The notes beneath the pieces were generated by a model. That model saw nothing but the letters and a program-made list of their open reading frames with translations. It did not search any database and was not told where the DNA came from. Position numbers and translations under genes: made by a program. A stretch of 7,959 nucleotides of DNA. It comes from Chloroflexota bacterium (GTDB taxonomy: Bacteria > Chloroflexota > Dehalococcoidia > SZUA-161 > SpSt-899). This document shows, piece by piece, positions 1 through 6,604 of the stretch (positions are counted from its first letter, which is position 1; each line of letters opens with the position of its first letter). The stretch spans positions 1 through 7,959 of the forward strand of contig JABHWQ010000045.1 of NCBI GenBank assembly GCA_018657655.1, in the 5' to 3' direction.

Positions 1-58
1 AAGATGTGTCTAAATTCCAAAATTAACCTCCGTGATAAGGGTAGTAAGTGCCCCAATC

Positions 59-84
59 CCTTGTACCGCACCATCAGTACAAGG
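59..84. repeat. Perfect 8-bp hairpin
   Basis: CCTTGTAC (59-66) and GTACAAGG (77-84) are perfect reverse complements around a 10-base loop. Neither strand has a T-run after the stem, so it is not a classical intrinsic terminator. A second small palindrome, GTTTCC-GG-GGAAAC, follows at 99-112. The function is unknown. Confidence 0.5.
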
Positions 85-207
85 AGCAAAAAGAAGGAGT
101 TTCCGGGGAAACACAAGGATAAGAGCTGAGAAATAGAAAGATTTGAGAGGATGCGCTGGCATGGCGGAGGGGTGAGTGGCTGTGAAGAGTGGGTTGGGGC
201 CGTGTAT

Positions 208-235
208 GGGCGGGGGAAGGGTGGGAAAAGGGGGG
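208..235 (+). other. G-quadruplex motif with five G-runs
   Basis: Five runs of three or more G (208-210, 212-216, 219-221, 223-225, 230-235) are separated by loops of 1, 2, 1 and 4 bases. This satisfies the usual rule for an intramolecular G-quadruplex with a run to spare. It sits in a longer G-rich, C-poor stretch on the plus strand (about 165-240). The motif is directly visible; whether it folds or has a role is not known. Confidence 0.7.
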
Positions 236-457
236 AGGAATGTGAAAGATGAGATGAAAATTGCAGGAGGATGGACAGATAATCAGGCAGGAAGACGGAT
301 TTCAGGCGACTCGTGAACAGGGCTTCCACGTCTTTTGCGAATATTGTGAGGCAGTCTTCTTCCGCCGATAGGTATTTTTGGCCGAAACCCAGGCATATAA
401 CGTAATTGGGAGCATTGAATCCGTCTTCCGTTGGCGACGACGGAGGTTCGAGAATAT

Positions 458-489
458 GGAAGCCCATTTTCATCTGGAAATGGGCTTTC
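458..489. repeat. Long hairpin inside the possible decayed gene
   Basis: AAGCCCATTT (460-469) and AAATGGGCTT (478-487) are perfect reverse complements around the 8-base loop TCATCTGG. A G-T and a G-C pair extend the stem to 12 bp. Only three T follow on the plus strand, so it would be a weak terminator at best. It lies within the minus-strand open frame. Confidence 0.6.
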
Positions 490-777
490 TCGCAATCTGA
501 GCAGGTGCTTAGCTCCACTAACCAGCTCACCTGCGGATATGGGTTGTCGTCATCCTACTCCACCAGTCAGAATAGCCTGCTCCACATTGGCAGCATCAGA
601 GCAATCAATATCTGTCTCATATCGCCCTCCTTGTTTCCTCCATGATACGAAATATCCCAACGGAATTCAGCGCCGTAGGATCGCCTGTGCTAGCCGATCT
701 CGGGGGCGGAGATGCATTGAGGAGATCACCGTTCAGAGTGCATTAAAGGGTTTCAGCTGGAATTGCCTCGCCCCTGA

Positions 778-960
778 CTAACTTGACTTGCCATAGGTCT
801 TCTCCATCAAAAGCTTCCTCTGTTCTTCTTCGGTCCTCCTCAGAAAATCCTGAATCAGAATGCGGATCACCTGAGATCGTGAGACAACGCCCGTATGGAC
901 ATCAAGCTGCTTCACCTCTTCAGGGCTTAAGCGAACAGTAACAACCCCTTCTTTTCCCAT
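778..960 (-). CDS. Ribbon-helix-helix (CopG/Arc-type) DNA-binding protein
   Basis: This 60-residue protein has the ribbon-helix-helix layout: a short beta strand (VVTVRL, residues 6-11), helix A (SPEEVKQLDVHTG), a turn, and helix B (SRSQVIRILIQDFLRR), followed by a charged tail. RHH proteins dimerise, insert the paired strands into the DNA major groove, and usually repress their own promoter; many are antitoxins or plasmid and phage regulators. The start is supported by GGAG at 972-969, eight bases upstream. It is divergent from the second RHH gene across 961-1077. No toxin-like ORF follows it to the left, so a transcriptional regulator of the element is more likely than an antitoxin. The family is confident; the target is inferred. 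Confidence 0.8.
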   Translation of the reverse strand: MGKEGVVTVRLSPEEVKQLDVHTGVVSRSQVIRILIQDFLRRTEEEQRKLLMEKTYGKSS

Positions 961-1017
961 TCGATCTTCTCCATCTCAAAGATTATTCGGCTAATAATAG
1001 ATAATCAAATTCTACTA

Positions 1018-1045
1018 TTGACAGCAAGTGATATGTATGTATACT
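1018..1045 (+). promoter_or_regulatory. Sigma-70-type promoter of the RHH-integrase operon
   Basis: TTGACA (1018-1023) matches the -35 consensus exactly. TATACT (1040-1045) matches five of six bases of the -10 consensus, with a 16-base spacer. Transcription would start near 1052, about 26 bases before the ATG at 1078. The TTG at 1018 could be read as an in-frame start for the RHH gene, but it is the -35 box, which supports the start at 1078. Confidence 0.75.
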
Positions 1046-1054
1046 TAGTATACA
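1038..1054. promoter_or_regulatory. Palindromic operator overlapping the -10 box
   Basis: TGTATAC-TTA-GTATACA is a perfect palindrome with 7-base arms and a 3-base centre. It covers the -10 hexamer (1040-1045) and the likely transcription start. A dimeric repressor bound here would block RNA polymerase. The adjacent RHH proteins are the obvious candidates, and RHH proteins typically bind short inverted or direct repeats in their own promoters. The binding protein is inferred. Confidence 0.7.
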
Positions 1055-1077
1055 ATCAAATACAAAGGATTCATTGT

Positions 1078-1242
1078 ATGGAAAAAATCATCACTGCCCG
1101 GATCGGCGGGCAAACGCATGATGGCTTGATGGCGATAGCAAAGGAAAAGGATCGGAGCGTGAGCTACCTGGTCAGAAAAGCGGTGGAGCAGTATCTGGAA
1201 GAGGTAGGAGGAAAGAAGAGTCGCAAACGGAAAGAAGCGTAA
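1078..1242 (+). CDS. Ribbon-helix-helix DNA-binding protein, first gene of the integrase operon
   Basis: This 54-residue protein has a beta strand (IITARI, residues 4-9), helix A (QTHDGLMAIAKEKD), a turn and helix B (SVSYLVRKAVEQYLEE), then a basic tail (KKSRKRKEA). This is a CopG/Arc/ParD-like ribbon-helix-helix domain. The ATG at 1078 has AAAGGA at 1064-1069 with an 8-base spacer. The longer reading from TTG 1018 would start inside the promoter and is rejected. The gene lies just downstream of a palindromic operator, so autorepression is likely. The next ORF begins two bases after its stop and the integrase follows, so this protein probably sets the expression level of the recombination genes. 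It is not obviously paralogous to the divergent RHH protein beyond the shared fold. An excisionase-like role is possible but unproven. Confidence 0.82.
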   Translation: MEKIITARIGGQTHDGLMAIAKEKDRSVSYLVRKAVEQYLEEVGGKKSRKRKEA

Positions 1243-1244
1243 TT

Positions 1245-1397
1245 ATGGCAGTATTCCGGAAGAACAGTAACTGGTGGATCGACTACAGCTTCCAGGGGAA
1301 GCGATATCGTCAGAAGATCAGCAGCCGACGAAAGGATGCTGATGAGGAAAGTATGGCCGCGCTCTTTCGGAATAGGGAGGAAAGCAATGGCACATAA
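1245..1397 (+). CDS. Stand-alone integrase arm-type DNA-binding domain (50 residues)
   Basis: This short ORF starts two bases after the RHH stop and overlaps the integrase start (ATG 1387) by 11 bases. It reads MAVFRKNSNWWIDYSFQGKR followed by YRQKISSRRKDADEE. That is the pattern of the N-terminal arm-binding domain of tyrosine recombinases: a hydrophobic-basic strand, W-x-x-x-Y, G-K-R-x-R, then a lysine/arginine-rich helix. The integrase next door has the same pattern at residues 13-50 (VRLYQRGRFWNASYTTETG, then RVRESLKVTN and KVAEKKAR). The ORF ends about where an arm domain ends, and no core-binding or catalytic domain follows in this frame. The ribosome-binding site is weak (GGAAAG, about 10 bases upstream), so translation may be coupled to the RHH gene. 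It may be a regulator competing for arm sites, or the remnant of a partial integrase duplication. Confidence 0.6.
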   Translation: MAVFRKNSNWWIDYSFQGKRYRQKISSRRKDADEESMAALFRNREESNGT

Positions 1398-2481
1398 AGC
1401 AGCTGTTCATATCGTTGGGCCTGTTCGACTCTATCAGCGAGGCCGTTTCTGGAATGCTTCCTATACGACGGAGACAGGCAGAGTGAGGGAAAGCTTGAAG
1501 GTCACCAATCTGAAGGTAGCCGAAAAAAAAGCGAGAGAGATTGCTGATCTGATTGAACGCGGTGAGTATACTACCCTAGATGATCGGAAATCCCAGAAGA
1601 ACCGCACATTTTCCGATTTCCTAGACGAGTTTGAAGCCAAATACAAGGGTTGGAATGAGAACACCAAGAAGGGCACCAAAAGTATCCTGAAAAGAATCAA
1701 GGCTGAATGGGGTCACTTGCCCTTGACGGGGATCAACGCGCGGATGATCGAATCTTTCCTCGCGCGTCGTATGGATCACGACGGCATCAGCAAAGCTACC
1801 GCGAACCGATGCCTGGCCTGTCTGAAAACCGTCTTCAAGATGGCCGTCCGCTGGGGAATGGTGGCTCACAATCCAGCGGCCAGCGTCAGGATGCTCAAGG
1901 AAGATCCCAAGATTCCTCAGGCTTTGTCCGAAAAGGAAGTAGAGTTGCTTCTCGAAAAGCTTCCAGAGTATGCTCGTGTAGTTGTCCTTGTCGCCGTTGA
2001 GACCGGGATGAGAGCGTCTGAGCTTTTCGGGCTTCAGTGGCCCGATATCGATTTTGAGAAGAGACGGATCACCGTCCGCTATCACAAGGGATATGAGTTC
2101 AGGGTAATTCCTATGACGAATCTGGTCCACGATACGCTTGTGGAACAGCGCAAAAAGGGGGTGATACCGTATGTGTTGCCAGGTCCTGAAGGGAAGCAGC
2201 TGGCCAGCATCAAAGGGATACTGTGGCGGAAGGGCGAGAAAGCCGGGATGGGTCGTGTCCACATGCACATGTTCCGTCATACCTTCGCCACCCGACTCCG
2301 GGAGCGTGGTGTCCCTCTCGACCGGATCAAGGAGTTGCTCGGTCATAAGACGATGGTGATGACATTGCGCTACGCGAAGGCTTCGCCGACCCAGCTTGAG
2401 GAGGCGATTGAGGCGTTAAATCATCCTCAGACTCAGAGAAGCGACGATCTACCCATCGGACAAGAAAAGATCAGCTTCTGA
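1387..2481 (+). CDS. int: Tyrosine recombinase / site-specific integrase
   Basis: This 364-residue protein integrates and excises DNA through a covalent 3'-phosphotyrosine intermediate. An arm-binding domain (about 13-60) is followed by a SAM-like core-binding domain (about 74-170, TFSDFLDEF to NPAASVRM) and the catalytic domain (about 175-345). The catalytic set is complete: R209 (ETGMRASEL), K234 (beta-hairpin lysine), H294 and R297 (HMFRHTFAT), H320 (LLGHKT) and nucleophile Y329 (LRYAK). Length and domain order are normal for phage and island integrases. The start at 1387 has GGGAGG at 1375-1380 with a 6-base spacer. The ATG at 1336 adds 17 residues with no usable ribosome-binding site and is rejected. 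It overlaps the arm-domain mini-ORF and is followed by a terminator. The tRNA-Leu remnant at 6732 is its likely attachment site, inferred from position only. Confidence 0.95.
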   Translation: MAHKAAVHIVGPVRLYQRGRFWNASYTTETGRVRESLKVTNLKVAEKKAREIADLIERGEYTTLDDRKSQKNRTFSDFLDEFEAKYKGWNENTKKGTKSILKRIKAEWGHLPLTGINARMIESFLARRMDHDGISKATANRCLACLKTVFKMAVRWGMVAHNPAASVRMLKEDPKIPQALSEKEVELLLEKLPEYARVVVLVAVETGMRASELFGLQWPDIDFEKRRITVRYHKGYEFRVIPMTNLVHDTLVEQRKKGVIPYVLPGPEGKQLASIKGILWRKGEKAGMGRVHMHMFRHTFATRLRERGVPLDRIKELLGHKTMVMTLRYAKASPTQLEEAIEALNHPQTQRSDDLPIGQEKISF

Positions 2482-2519
2482 TCGCTGGATGCTGTTTTAC
2501 TATCTCCAAGGGGATTATC

Positions 2520-2552
2520 AAGGCCAGTCCAGAAATGGATTGGCCTTTTTTT
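2520..2552 (+). terminator. Rho-independent terminator after the integrase
   Basis: The stem pairs AAGGCCAGTCC (2520-2530) with GGATTGGCCTT (2537-2547): 11 bp including one G-T, with the 6-base loop AGAAAT. Seven T (2546-2552) end the structure. It closes the RHH/mini-ORF/integrase operon 38 bases after the stop and insulates the sensor gene, which therefore needs its own promoter. Confidence 0.92.
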
Positions 2553-2639
2553 GAGCTTGATGGCCGGTGATTCTGTTGTGTACCTTCAGGTCGGAATGTC
2601 TGCGACATCTCGTTGATTCTTGAGAGAGGATTGTACTCA

Positions 2640-5600
2640 ATGGCTTATTGTCGTGATGGTATTAAGATGACCATTTTCGGGTGTGTTCTTCTCCTTCTCA
2701 CTCTTCTTCTGCCAAACTCCTCCTACTCCCACAATGGAGCGGTGGCGATTGCTGTGCCGGTAGAGGGCATCGTTGTCGATGGGGATTTATCTGACTGGCC
2801 AAAGGGGATGAGAGAGTATGAGATTGAGTTGCCTGAGAGTGGGGTTGCGCCAAAGGATTCAGTCGACTACAAAGGATCATTTCGTATTGGATACAATGAA
2901 AAAGAGAATGCGCTGTACGTAGCAGTTGAGGTGCAGGACGAATCCGTTGTTGTAAGAGAAAGTAAAGATACGTGGGATGTCATGGAGGAGTGGAATACCC
3001 AGGATGGATGTGAGATATACCTGAAAATAGGTTCCTTACTGGGAAAATACTACATCTTCGGTGATTATCGTGGTGCTTCCCAACCATTCGTGTTGGACGA
3101 TGTAGTAATGGGGGTTCAGCGGGGAGAAGGTACGCATCGTTATGAATGTCGGATCAAAAAAACGGACTGGTCTCTCCATTCGAATCAAGTGTTAGGTGTT
3201 GATGTAGTCGTTGAAGATAAGGATGCAGACGGTTCATTCTCGTGGATGGCATGGGGACCTGAACCTGGCAAAGTTACATCTGATAAGATTGGCTTGGTAG
3301 TATTGGTTTCAGGGACAGACATAGGAACACTCAAAGGCAAGATCAAATGGGAAGATATGGAAGAAGGGTTGAGACTGGGGAAGGTGCGCATTCAGTCGCT
3401 GGCATCAGAAGAATTGTGGGTAGAGGTGAAGACGGATTCACAGGGAGTGTATGAAGTAGATTTGCCCGTAGGAGAGTATCGAGTAGAGGCTGGATATAGA
3501 GACCGCAGTACGGAGAGTGTGGAAGTACAGATTGAGAGAGAGAAAACAACCATAGTTAAGAAAGGAGTTTGGTTTGCAGATCCCCCTCTGGGAGCAATCA
3601 TAGAGATAGAAAGCGGACGAACTGTAAAGTCTGGTGTTGGTTTTCGAAAAGGGAATTGGCATAATTTTAATGTTTCTGATGGACTTCAGCATTCCGCTGT
3701 GACTAAAATGATGCAAGACAAGAATGGCAATCTGTGGATGGCAACATGGAGTGGTGTATGTCGTTTTGATGGAATACAGTTTACCGGTTTCACAGAGGAC
3801 GATGGTTTGCCCAATAAGTCGGTTCAAGCTATGCTCGAAGATGATGAGGGTAACCTTTGGTTTGGTTCATTAAATGGAGTCTTGCGATACAATGGAGAGC
3901 ATTGGGTCCACTACACTACCGAAGACGGACTGGCGGACAACACGGTCTGGGCGATGTACGAAGACCGCGAAGGATATATCTGGTTCGGAACAAATGCAGG
4001 GCTAAATCGGTATGATGGAACCCAATTCCAGACTCCCATTTCCCAAGCGAATGGCTCGATATTCTCAATTTTTGAAGATCATGAAGGAAACCTCTGGTTC
4101 GGCACTACTGAGGGTATTTCCCGTTATAACGGTCATGAAGTCAGAAGTTATACTATCCATAAGGGATTCATTCGGGACCGAATAATAAACTGCATGATCG
4201 AAGATCGCAAAAACAATATGTGGATCGGTACTAATAAAGGGGCAAGTCGGTATGATGGAGAAGTTTTTACACATTACGCTGGCGCTGCTGTACAGGATAT
4301 TCATGAAGACAGGATGGGAAATATCTGGTTTGCTACAGATAATGGCGTATCTCGTTTTGATGGGGAAAAATTCGAGTATTTTTCACCCCAAGATGGTTTA
4401 GCTCATGCGCGAGTTGAGGGTATTGAAGAAGATCGAGAGGGGAATATTTGGTTTTGTACACAAGGTGGAGGAATAAGTCGGTATGATGGGAATCAACTTG
4501 CTTTCTACACCGAAGATGATGGTCTAGGTGACAATGTAGTGCTCTCACTTTTGGAAGATAGCAAGGGTTTTTTGTGGTTTGGCACGGAAGGTGGAGTAAG
4601 TAGATTTGATGGACACCAGTTCAGAAATTTCACAACCGAAAATGGTCTTGTTAATAATTCGGTCAACTCAATTGAGGAAGATGATGAAGGGCGTCTTTGG
4701 TTTGGCACTGAACGAGGAGTGAGTCGATTCGATGGAAAACAGTTTTTCAATTTGGCAACGGAAAATAGATTGGCTGGGGATCAGATATCGTGTGTTCTGA
4801 AGGACAGAAATGATCATATGTGGTTTGGGACATTGAAATATGGAGCAATTCGATATGATGGCACGCAATTCATCTATTTCAGTACGGAAGTTGATTTAGG
4901 GCAGCACAATTATATTCTTTCCCTTTACGAGGATCGAGAAGGAAACATTTGGATTGGCACAGACCAGGGAGGCTTAACTCGCTACGATGGGAAGGAATAC
5001 CGGACGTTCACTACGTCGGATGGACTGGCTCAGAATGCGGCATGGAGCATATTGGAGGACACCAAAGGAAAATTGTGGATTGGGACTGGGGGAGAAGGGG
5101 TAAGTCGATATGACGGCAAAAATTTCTATACATTCAACCCCCGAAATGGCTTTGTGCTCAATAGTGTTCGCTCCATGATAGAAGATAGCAGGGGACATAT
5201 ATGGTTTGGTGGATGGGGTGAGGGTGTGACCCGGTACGACAATCTTGTATTTCAGAATATACTCCCCACGGATGGGTTACCAAGCGGCACTGTCTTTGAT
5301 ATGCTACAAGATCGAAATGGTAATATTTGGCTTGCAACTGAGAGAGGGGCAGTATGCTACCGTCCGGGAAAAACTCCTCCTCTCATTCATCTTAAAGATG
5401 TAGTGACTGATCGTCGAAATGGACCGGTAAATTCAATAAGCGCTCCATCATCTGATCAGCTAATCGCCATTGAGTTTTATGGTATTTCTTTCGGCACTCG
5501 CCTGGGTCAAATAGTCTATGTATATCGATTACAGGGGTACCAAGAAGAATGGCGTCAGACAAAAGATACACGCGTGGAGTACACGGATCTTCCTATTGGC

Positions 5601-6566
5601 GAATACACCTTCGAAGTCAAAGCCGTGGATCGTGATCTAAACTATTCTGAAGAATCTGCTACAGTGAAAGTAACTGTTCATCCTCCCTACGGTCAGATAG
5701 CCCTCTGGAGTGGTCTTGGACTTTCCTTATTGGGATTGGTCTTGGCCTCAGGGTACGGTATTAGGCGTCAACGAGAAAGAAATCGAGCGCAGAATGAACG
5801 TCTTGAACTACAAGAGAAACTGAACCAAGAGCTCGAAGAAGAACTTCAGACCGCTCACGACATGCAAATGGGTTTGATGCCCACTCAATCCCCAATTATT
5901 GAAGGCTTCGATATCACTGGGCGCTGTATTCCTGCAACCCATGTCGGAGGCGATTTCTTTCAGTATTTCTCCATCTCAGATAACCGGATAGCCATTTCTC
6001 TGGCAGATGTCACCGGCCATGCGATGGAAGCCGCCGTTCCAGTTATGATGTTCAGCGGAGTGTTGGAGAGTGAGATCAAACATGGGGAGGGCTTGGGTGA
6101 TCTTTTCGCCAGCCTGAACCAGACGCTCTTCAAAACGTTGGACAAGCGTACCTTCGTTTGTTTTACGATGGGAGACCTGGATACGGAAACGCGCATCTTG
6201 CGGCTTTCCAATGGGGGATGCCCTTATCCATATCATTATAAAGCAGACTCAGGCGAGATATCTGAGCTTCAGGTTGATGCCTACCCTCTCGGAGTACGTG
6301 CCGAGGCATCTTACCCAGTAATAGAAGCCCAATTGGAACCAGGGGATCGCATTGTATTCTGTTCAGATGGGATTATTGAAGCAGAGAATTTAGAGGAAGA
6401 GATGTTCGGGTTTGAGAGAACTGCGGAGACGATCAGGAAGGGATGCCAGCAAGATCTCTCAGCGCCCCAGCTTCTCGATCATCTCATCTCTGAAGTGAAA
6501 TCCTTTACAGGAAACACTCCTCAAGGAGATGATCAGACGGTCGTAGTTCTGGGGGTTGAGGCTTAG
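2640..6566 (+). CDS. Transmembrane sensor with CBM9-like domain, double propeller, Y_Y_Y domain and SpoIIE/RsbU-type PP2C phosphatase
   Basis: This 1308-residue protein is a one-piece receptor. In order: signal sequence (hydrophobic core 10-24); CBM9-like domain (about 37-223: VDGDLSDWP, ALYVAVEVQDE, TQDGCEIYL); carboxypeptidase-regulatory-like sandwich (about 229-312); 14 propeller repeats (335-910); Y_Y_Y domain (about 915-1014); transmembrane helix (1018-1040) followed by RRQRER as the cytoplasmic side; coiled coil (about 1045-1075); PP2C/SpoIIE phosphatase (about 1080-1305). Metal-ligand aspartates are visible: D1105 (VGGDFF), D1123 (LADVTGH), D1243 (CSDGIIE) and D1297/D1298 (GDDQT). Such phosphatases typically dephosphorylate STAS-domain anti-anti-sigma proteins. 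The extracellular half resembles Bacteroides hybrid two-component sensors, but the histidine kinase is replaced by a phosphatase. The ATG at 2640 has AGAGGA at 2625-2630 with a 9-base spacer; TTG 2613 is rejected. No partner protein is nearby. Substrate and ligand are inferred. Confidence 0.92.
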   Translation: MAYCRDGIKMTIFGCVLLLLTLLLPNSSYSHNGAVAIAVPVEGIVVDGDLSDWPKGMREYEIELPESGVAPKDSVDYKGSFRIGYNEKENALYVAVEVQDESVVVRESKDTWDVMEEWNTQDGCEIYLKIGSLLGKYYIFGDYRGASQPFVLDDVVMGVQRGEGTHRYECRIKKTDWSLHSNQVLGVDVVVEDKDADGSFSWMAWGPEPGKVTSDKIGLVVLVSGTDIGTLKGKIKWEDMEEGLRLGKVRIQSLASEELWVEVKTDSQGVYEVDLPVGEYRVEAGYRDRSTESVEVQIEREKTTIVKKGVWFADPPLGAIIEIESGRTVKSGVGFRKGNWHNFNVSDGLQHSAVTKMMQDKNGNLWMATWSGVCRFDGIQFTGFTEDDGLPNKSVQAMLEDDEGNLWFGSLNGVLRYNGEHWVHYTTEDGLADNTVWAMYEDREGYIWFGTNAGLNRYDGTQFQTPISQANGSIFSIFEDHEGNLWFGTTEGISRYNGHEVRSYTIHKGFIRDRIINCMIEDRKNNMWIGTNKGASRYDGEVFTHYAGAAVQDIHEDRMGNIWFATDNGVSRFDGEKFEYFSPQDGLAHARVEGIEEDREGNIWFCTQGGGISRYDGNQLAFYTEDDGLGDNVVLSLLEDSKGFLWFGTEGGVSRFDGHQFRNFTTENGLVNNSVNSIEEDDEGRLWFGTERGVSRFDGKQFFNLATENRLAGDQISCVLKDRNDHMWFGTLKYGAIRYDGTQFIYFSTEVDLGQHNYILSLYEDREGNIWIGTDQGGLTRYDGKEYRTFTTSDGLAQNAAWSILEDTKGKLWIGTGGEGVSRYDGKNFYTFNPRNGFVLNSVRSMIEDSRGHIWFGGWGEGVTRYDNLVFQNILPTDGLPSGTVFDMLQDRNGNIWLATERGAVCYRPGKTPPLIHLKDVVTDRRNGPVNSISAPSSDQLIAIEFYGISFGTRLGQIVYVYRLQGYQEEWRQTKDTRVEYTDLPIGEYTFEVKAVDRDLNYSEESATVKVTVHPPYGQIALWSGLGLSLLGLVLASGYGIRRQRERNRAQNERLELQEKLNQELEEELQTAHDMQMGLMPTQSPIIEGFDITGRCIPATHVGGDFFQYFSISDNRIAISLADVTGHAMEAAVPVMMFSGVLESEIKHGEGLGDLFASLNQTLFKTLDKRTFVCFTMGDLDTETRILRLSNGGCPYPYHYKADSGEISELQVDAYPLGVRAEASYPVIEAQLEPGDRIVFCSDGIIEAENLEEEMFGFERTAETIRKGCQQDLSAPQLLDHLISEVKSFTGNTPQGDDQTVVVLGVEA
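3642..5369 (+). repeat. 14 tandem propeller repeats of about 41 codons
   Basis: Fourteen consecutive units follow the consensus F-x-x-Y-T-x-x-D-G-L, then a short hydrophobic helix or strand, then E-D-x-x-G-N-I-W-F-G-T and G-V-S-R-Y-D-G. The 576 residues give a mean of 41 per unit. Unit 6 is shortened (it lacks the DGL segment) and units 7 and 10-13 have one extra residue near the GG. Two-component-regulator propeller domains usually form seven-bladed propellers, so 14 units fit two complete propellers, as in the large hybrid sensor kinases. Count and spacing are seen directly; the fold is family knowledge. Confidence 0.9.
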
Positions 6567-6582
6567 GTTTTTGCGGCGGAGG

Positions 6583-6604
6583 ATTTTGTGCCAATTTTGT
6601 GTCA
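6583..6604 (+). repeat. Tandem 11-bp direct repeat near the tRNA remnant
   Basis: ATTTTGTGCCA (6583-6593) is followed immediately by ATTTTGTGTCA (6594-6604), a match of 10 of 11. A second small pair, AGATGTG at 6615-6621 and 6637-6643, follows with a 22-base period. They lie about 90-150 bases left of the tRNA fragment, where arm-type integrase sites or excisionase sites would be expected. That role is inference. The rest of 6567-6731 shows no gene and no obvious terminator for the sensor gene. Confidence 0.45.

Larger units (their letters stand above)
1..620 (-). pseudogene. Possible decayed gene of unknown function, interrupted by two stops and running off the left edge
   Basis: An ATG at 620-618 has a very strong Shine-Dalgarno (AAGGAGG at 632-626, 5-base spacer). 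It begins MRQILIALMLPMWSRLF, which resembles the start of a signal or membrane segment, and then meets TGA (569-567) and TAG (557-555) in the same frame. After these the frame stays open for about 184 codons to the window edge. The part to about position 250 reads like protein, with a CxxC (TCSDCEKA) about 14 residues after the TAG. The part from about 250 to 130 is proline-rich because this strand is pyrimidine-rich, and such a strand rarely contains stops, so the openness there is weak evidence. An 8-codon ORF (643-617, MEETRRAI) overlaps the ATG as ATGA. I recognise no family. It could be a pseudogene, a 17-residue leader peptide, or chance. Confidence 0.33.
961..1077. promoter_or_regulatory. 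Divergent control region between two RHH genes
   Basis: This 117-base AT-rich spacer separates two divergent RHH genes and must contain promoters for both. Besides the rightward promoter and its operator, it has ATTATT (982-987) and AATAAT (993-998) as a 6+6 inverted repeat around CGGCT, and GATTAT (981-986) paired with ATAATC (1001-1006). These are possible sites for the leftward RHH protein. They are short and AT-rich, so chance is a real alternative. No leftward promoter is convincing. Confidence 0.5.

Noticed and set aside
406..781. Plus-strand frames of 79 and 116 residues
   Set aside because: They have no ribosome-binding site, an irregular composition rich in Ser, Arg and Cys, and no recognisable domain. 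The opposite strand reads better.
1018..1077. TTG 1018 as start of the rightward RHH protein
   Set aside because: The TTG is part of a perfect -35 box and the extra 20 residues cover the promoter and operator. ATG 1078 has a good ribosome-binding site.
1336..1386. Upstream start for the integrase at ATG 1336
   Set aside because: It has no properly spaced ribosome-binding site, the 17 extra residues have no integrase character, and ATG 1387 has GGGAGG six bases upstream.
1621..2346. 241-residue minus-strand frame
   Set aside because: It lies entirely opposite the integrase, whose catalytic motifs are certain, and its composition is typical of a reverse-strand shadow.
2596..2608. ATGTC-TGC-GACAT palindrome before the sensor gene as an operator
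   Set aside because: The 5-base arms are expected by chance in a spacer of this size, and no clear promoter lies beside it.
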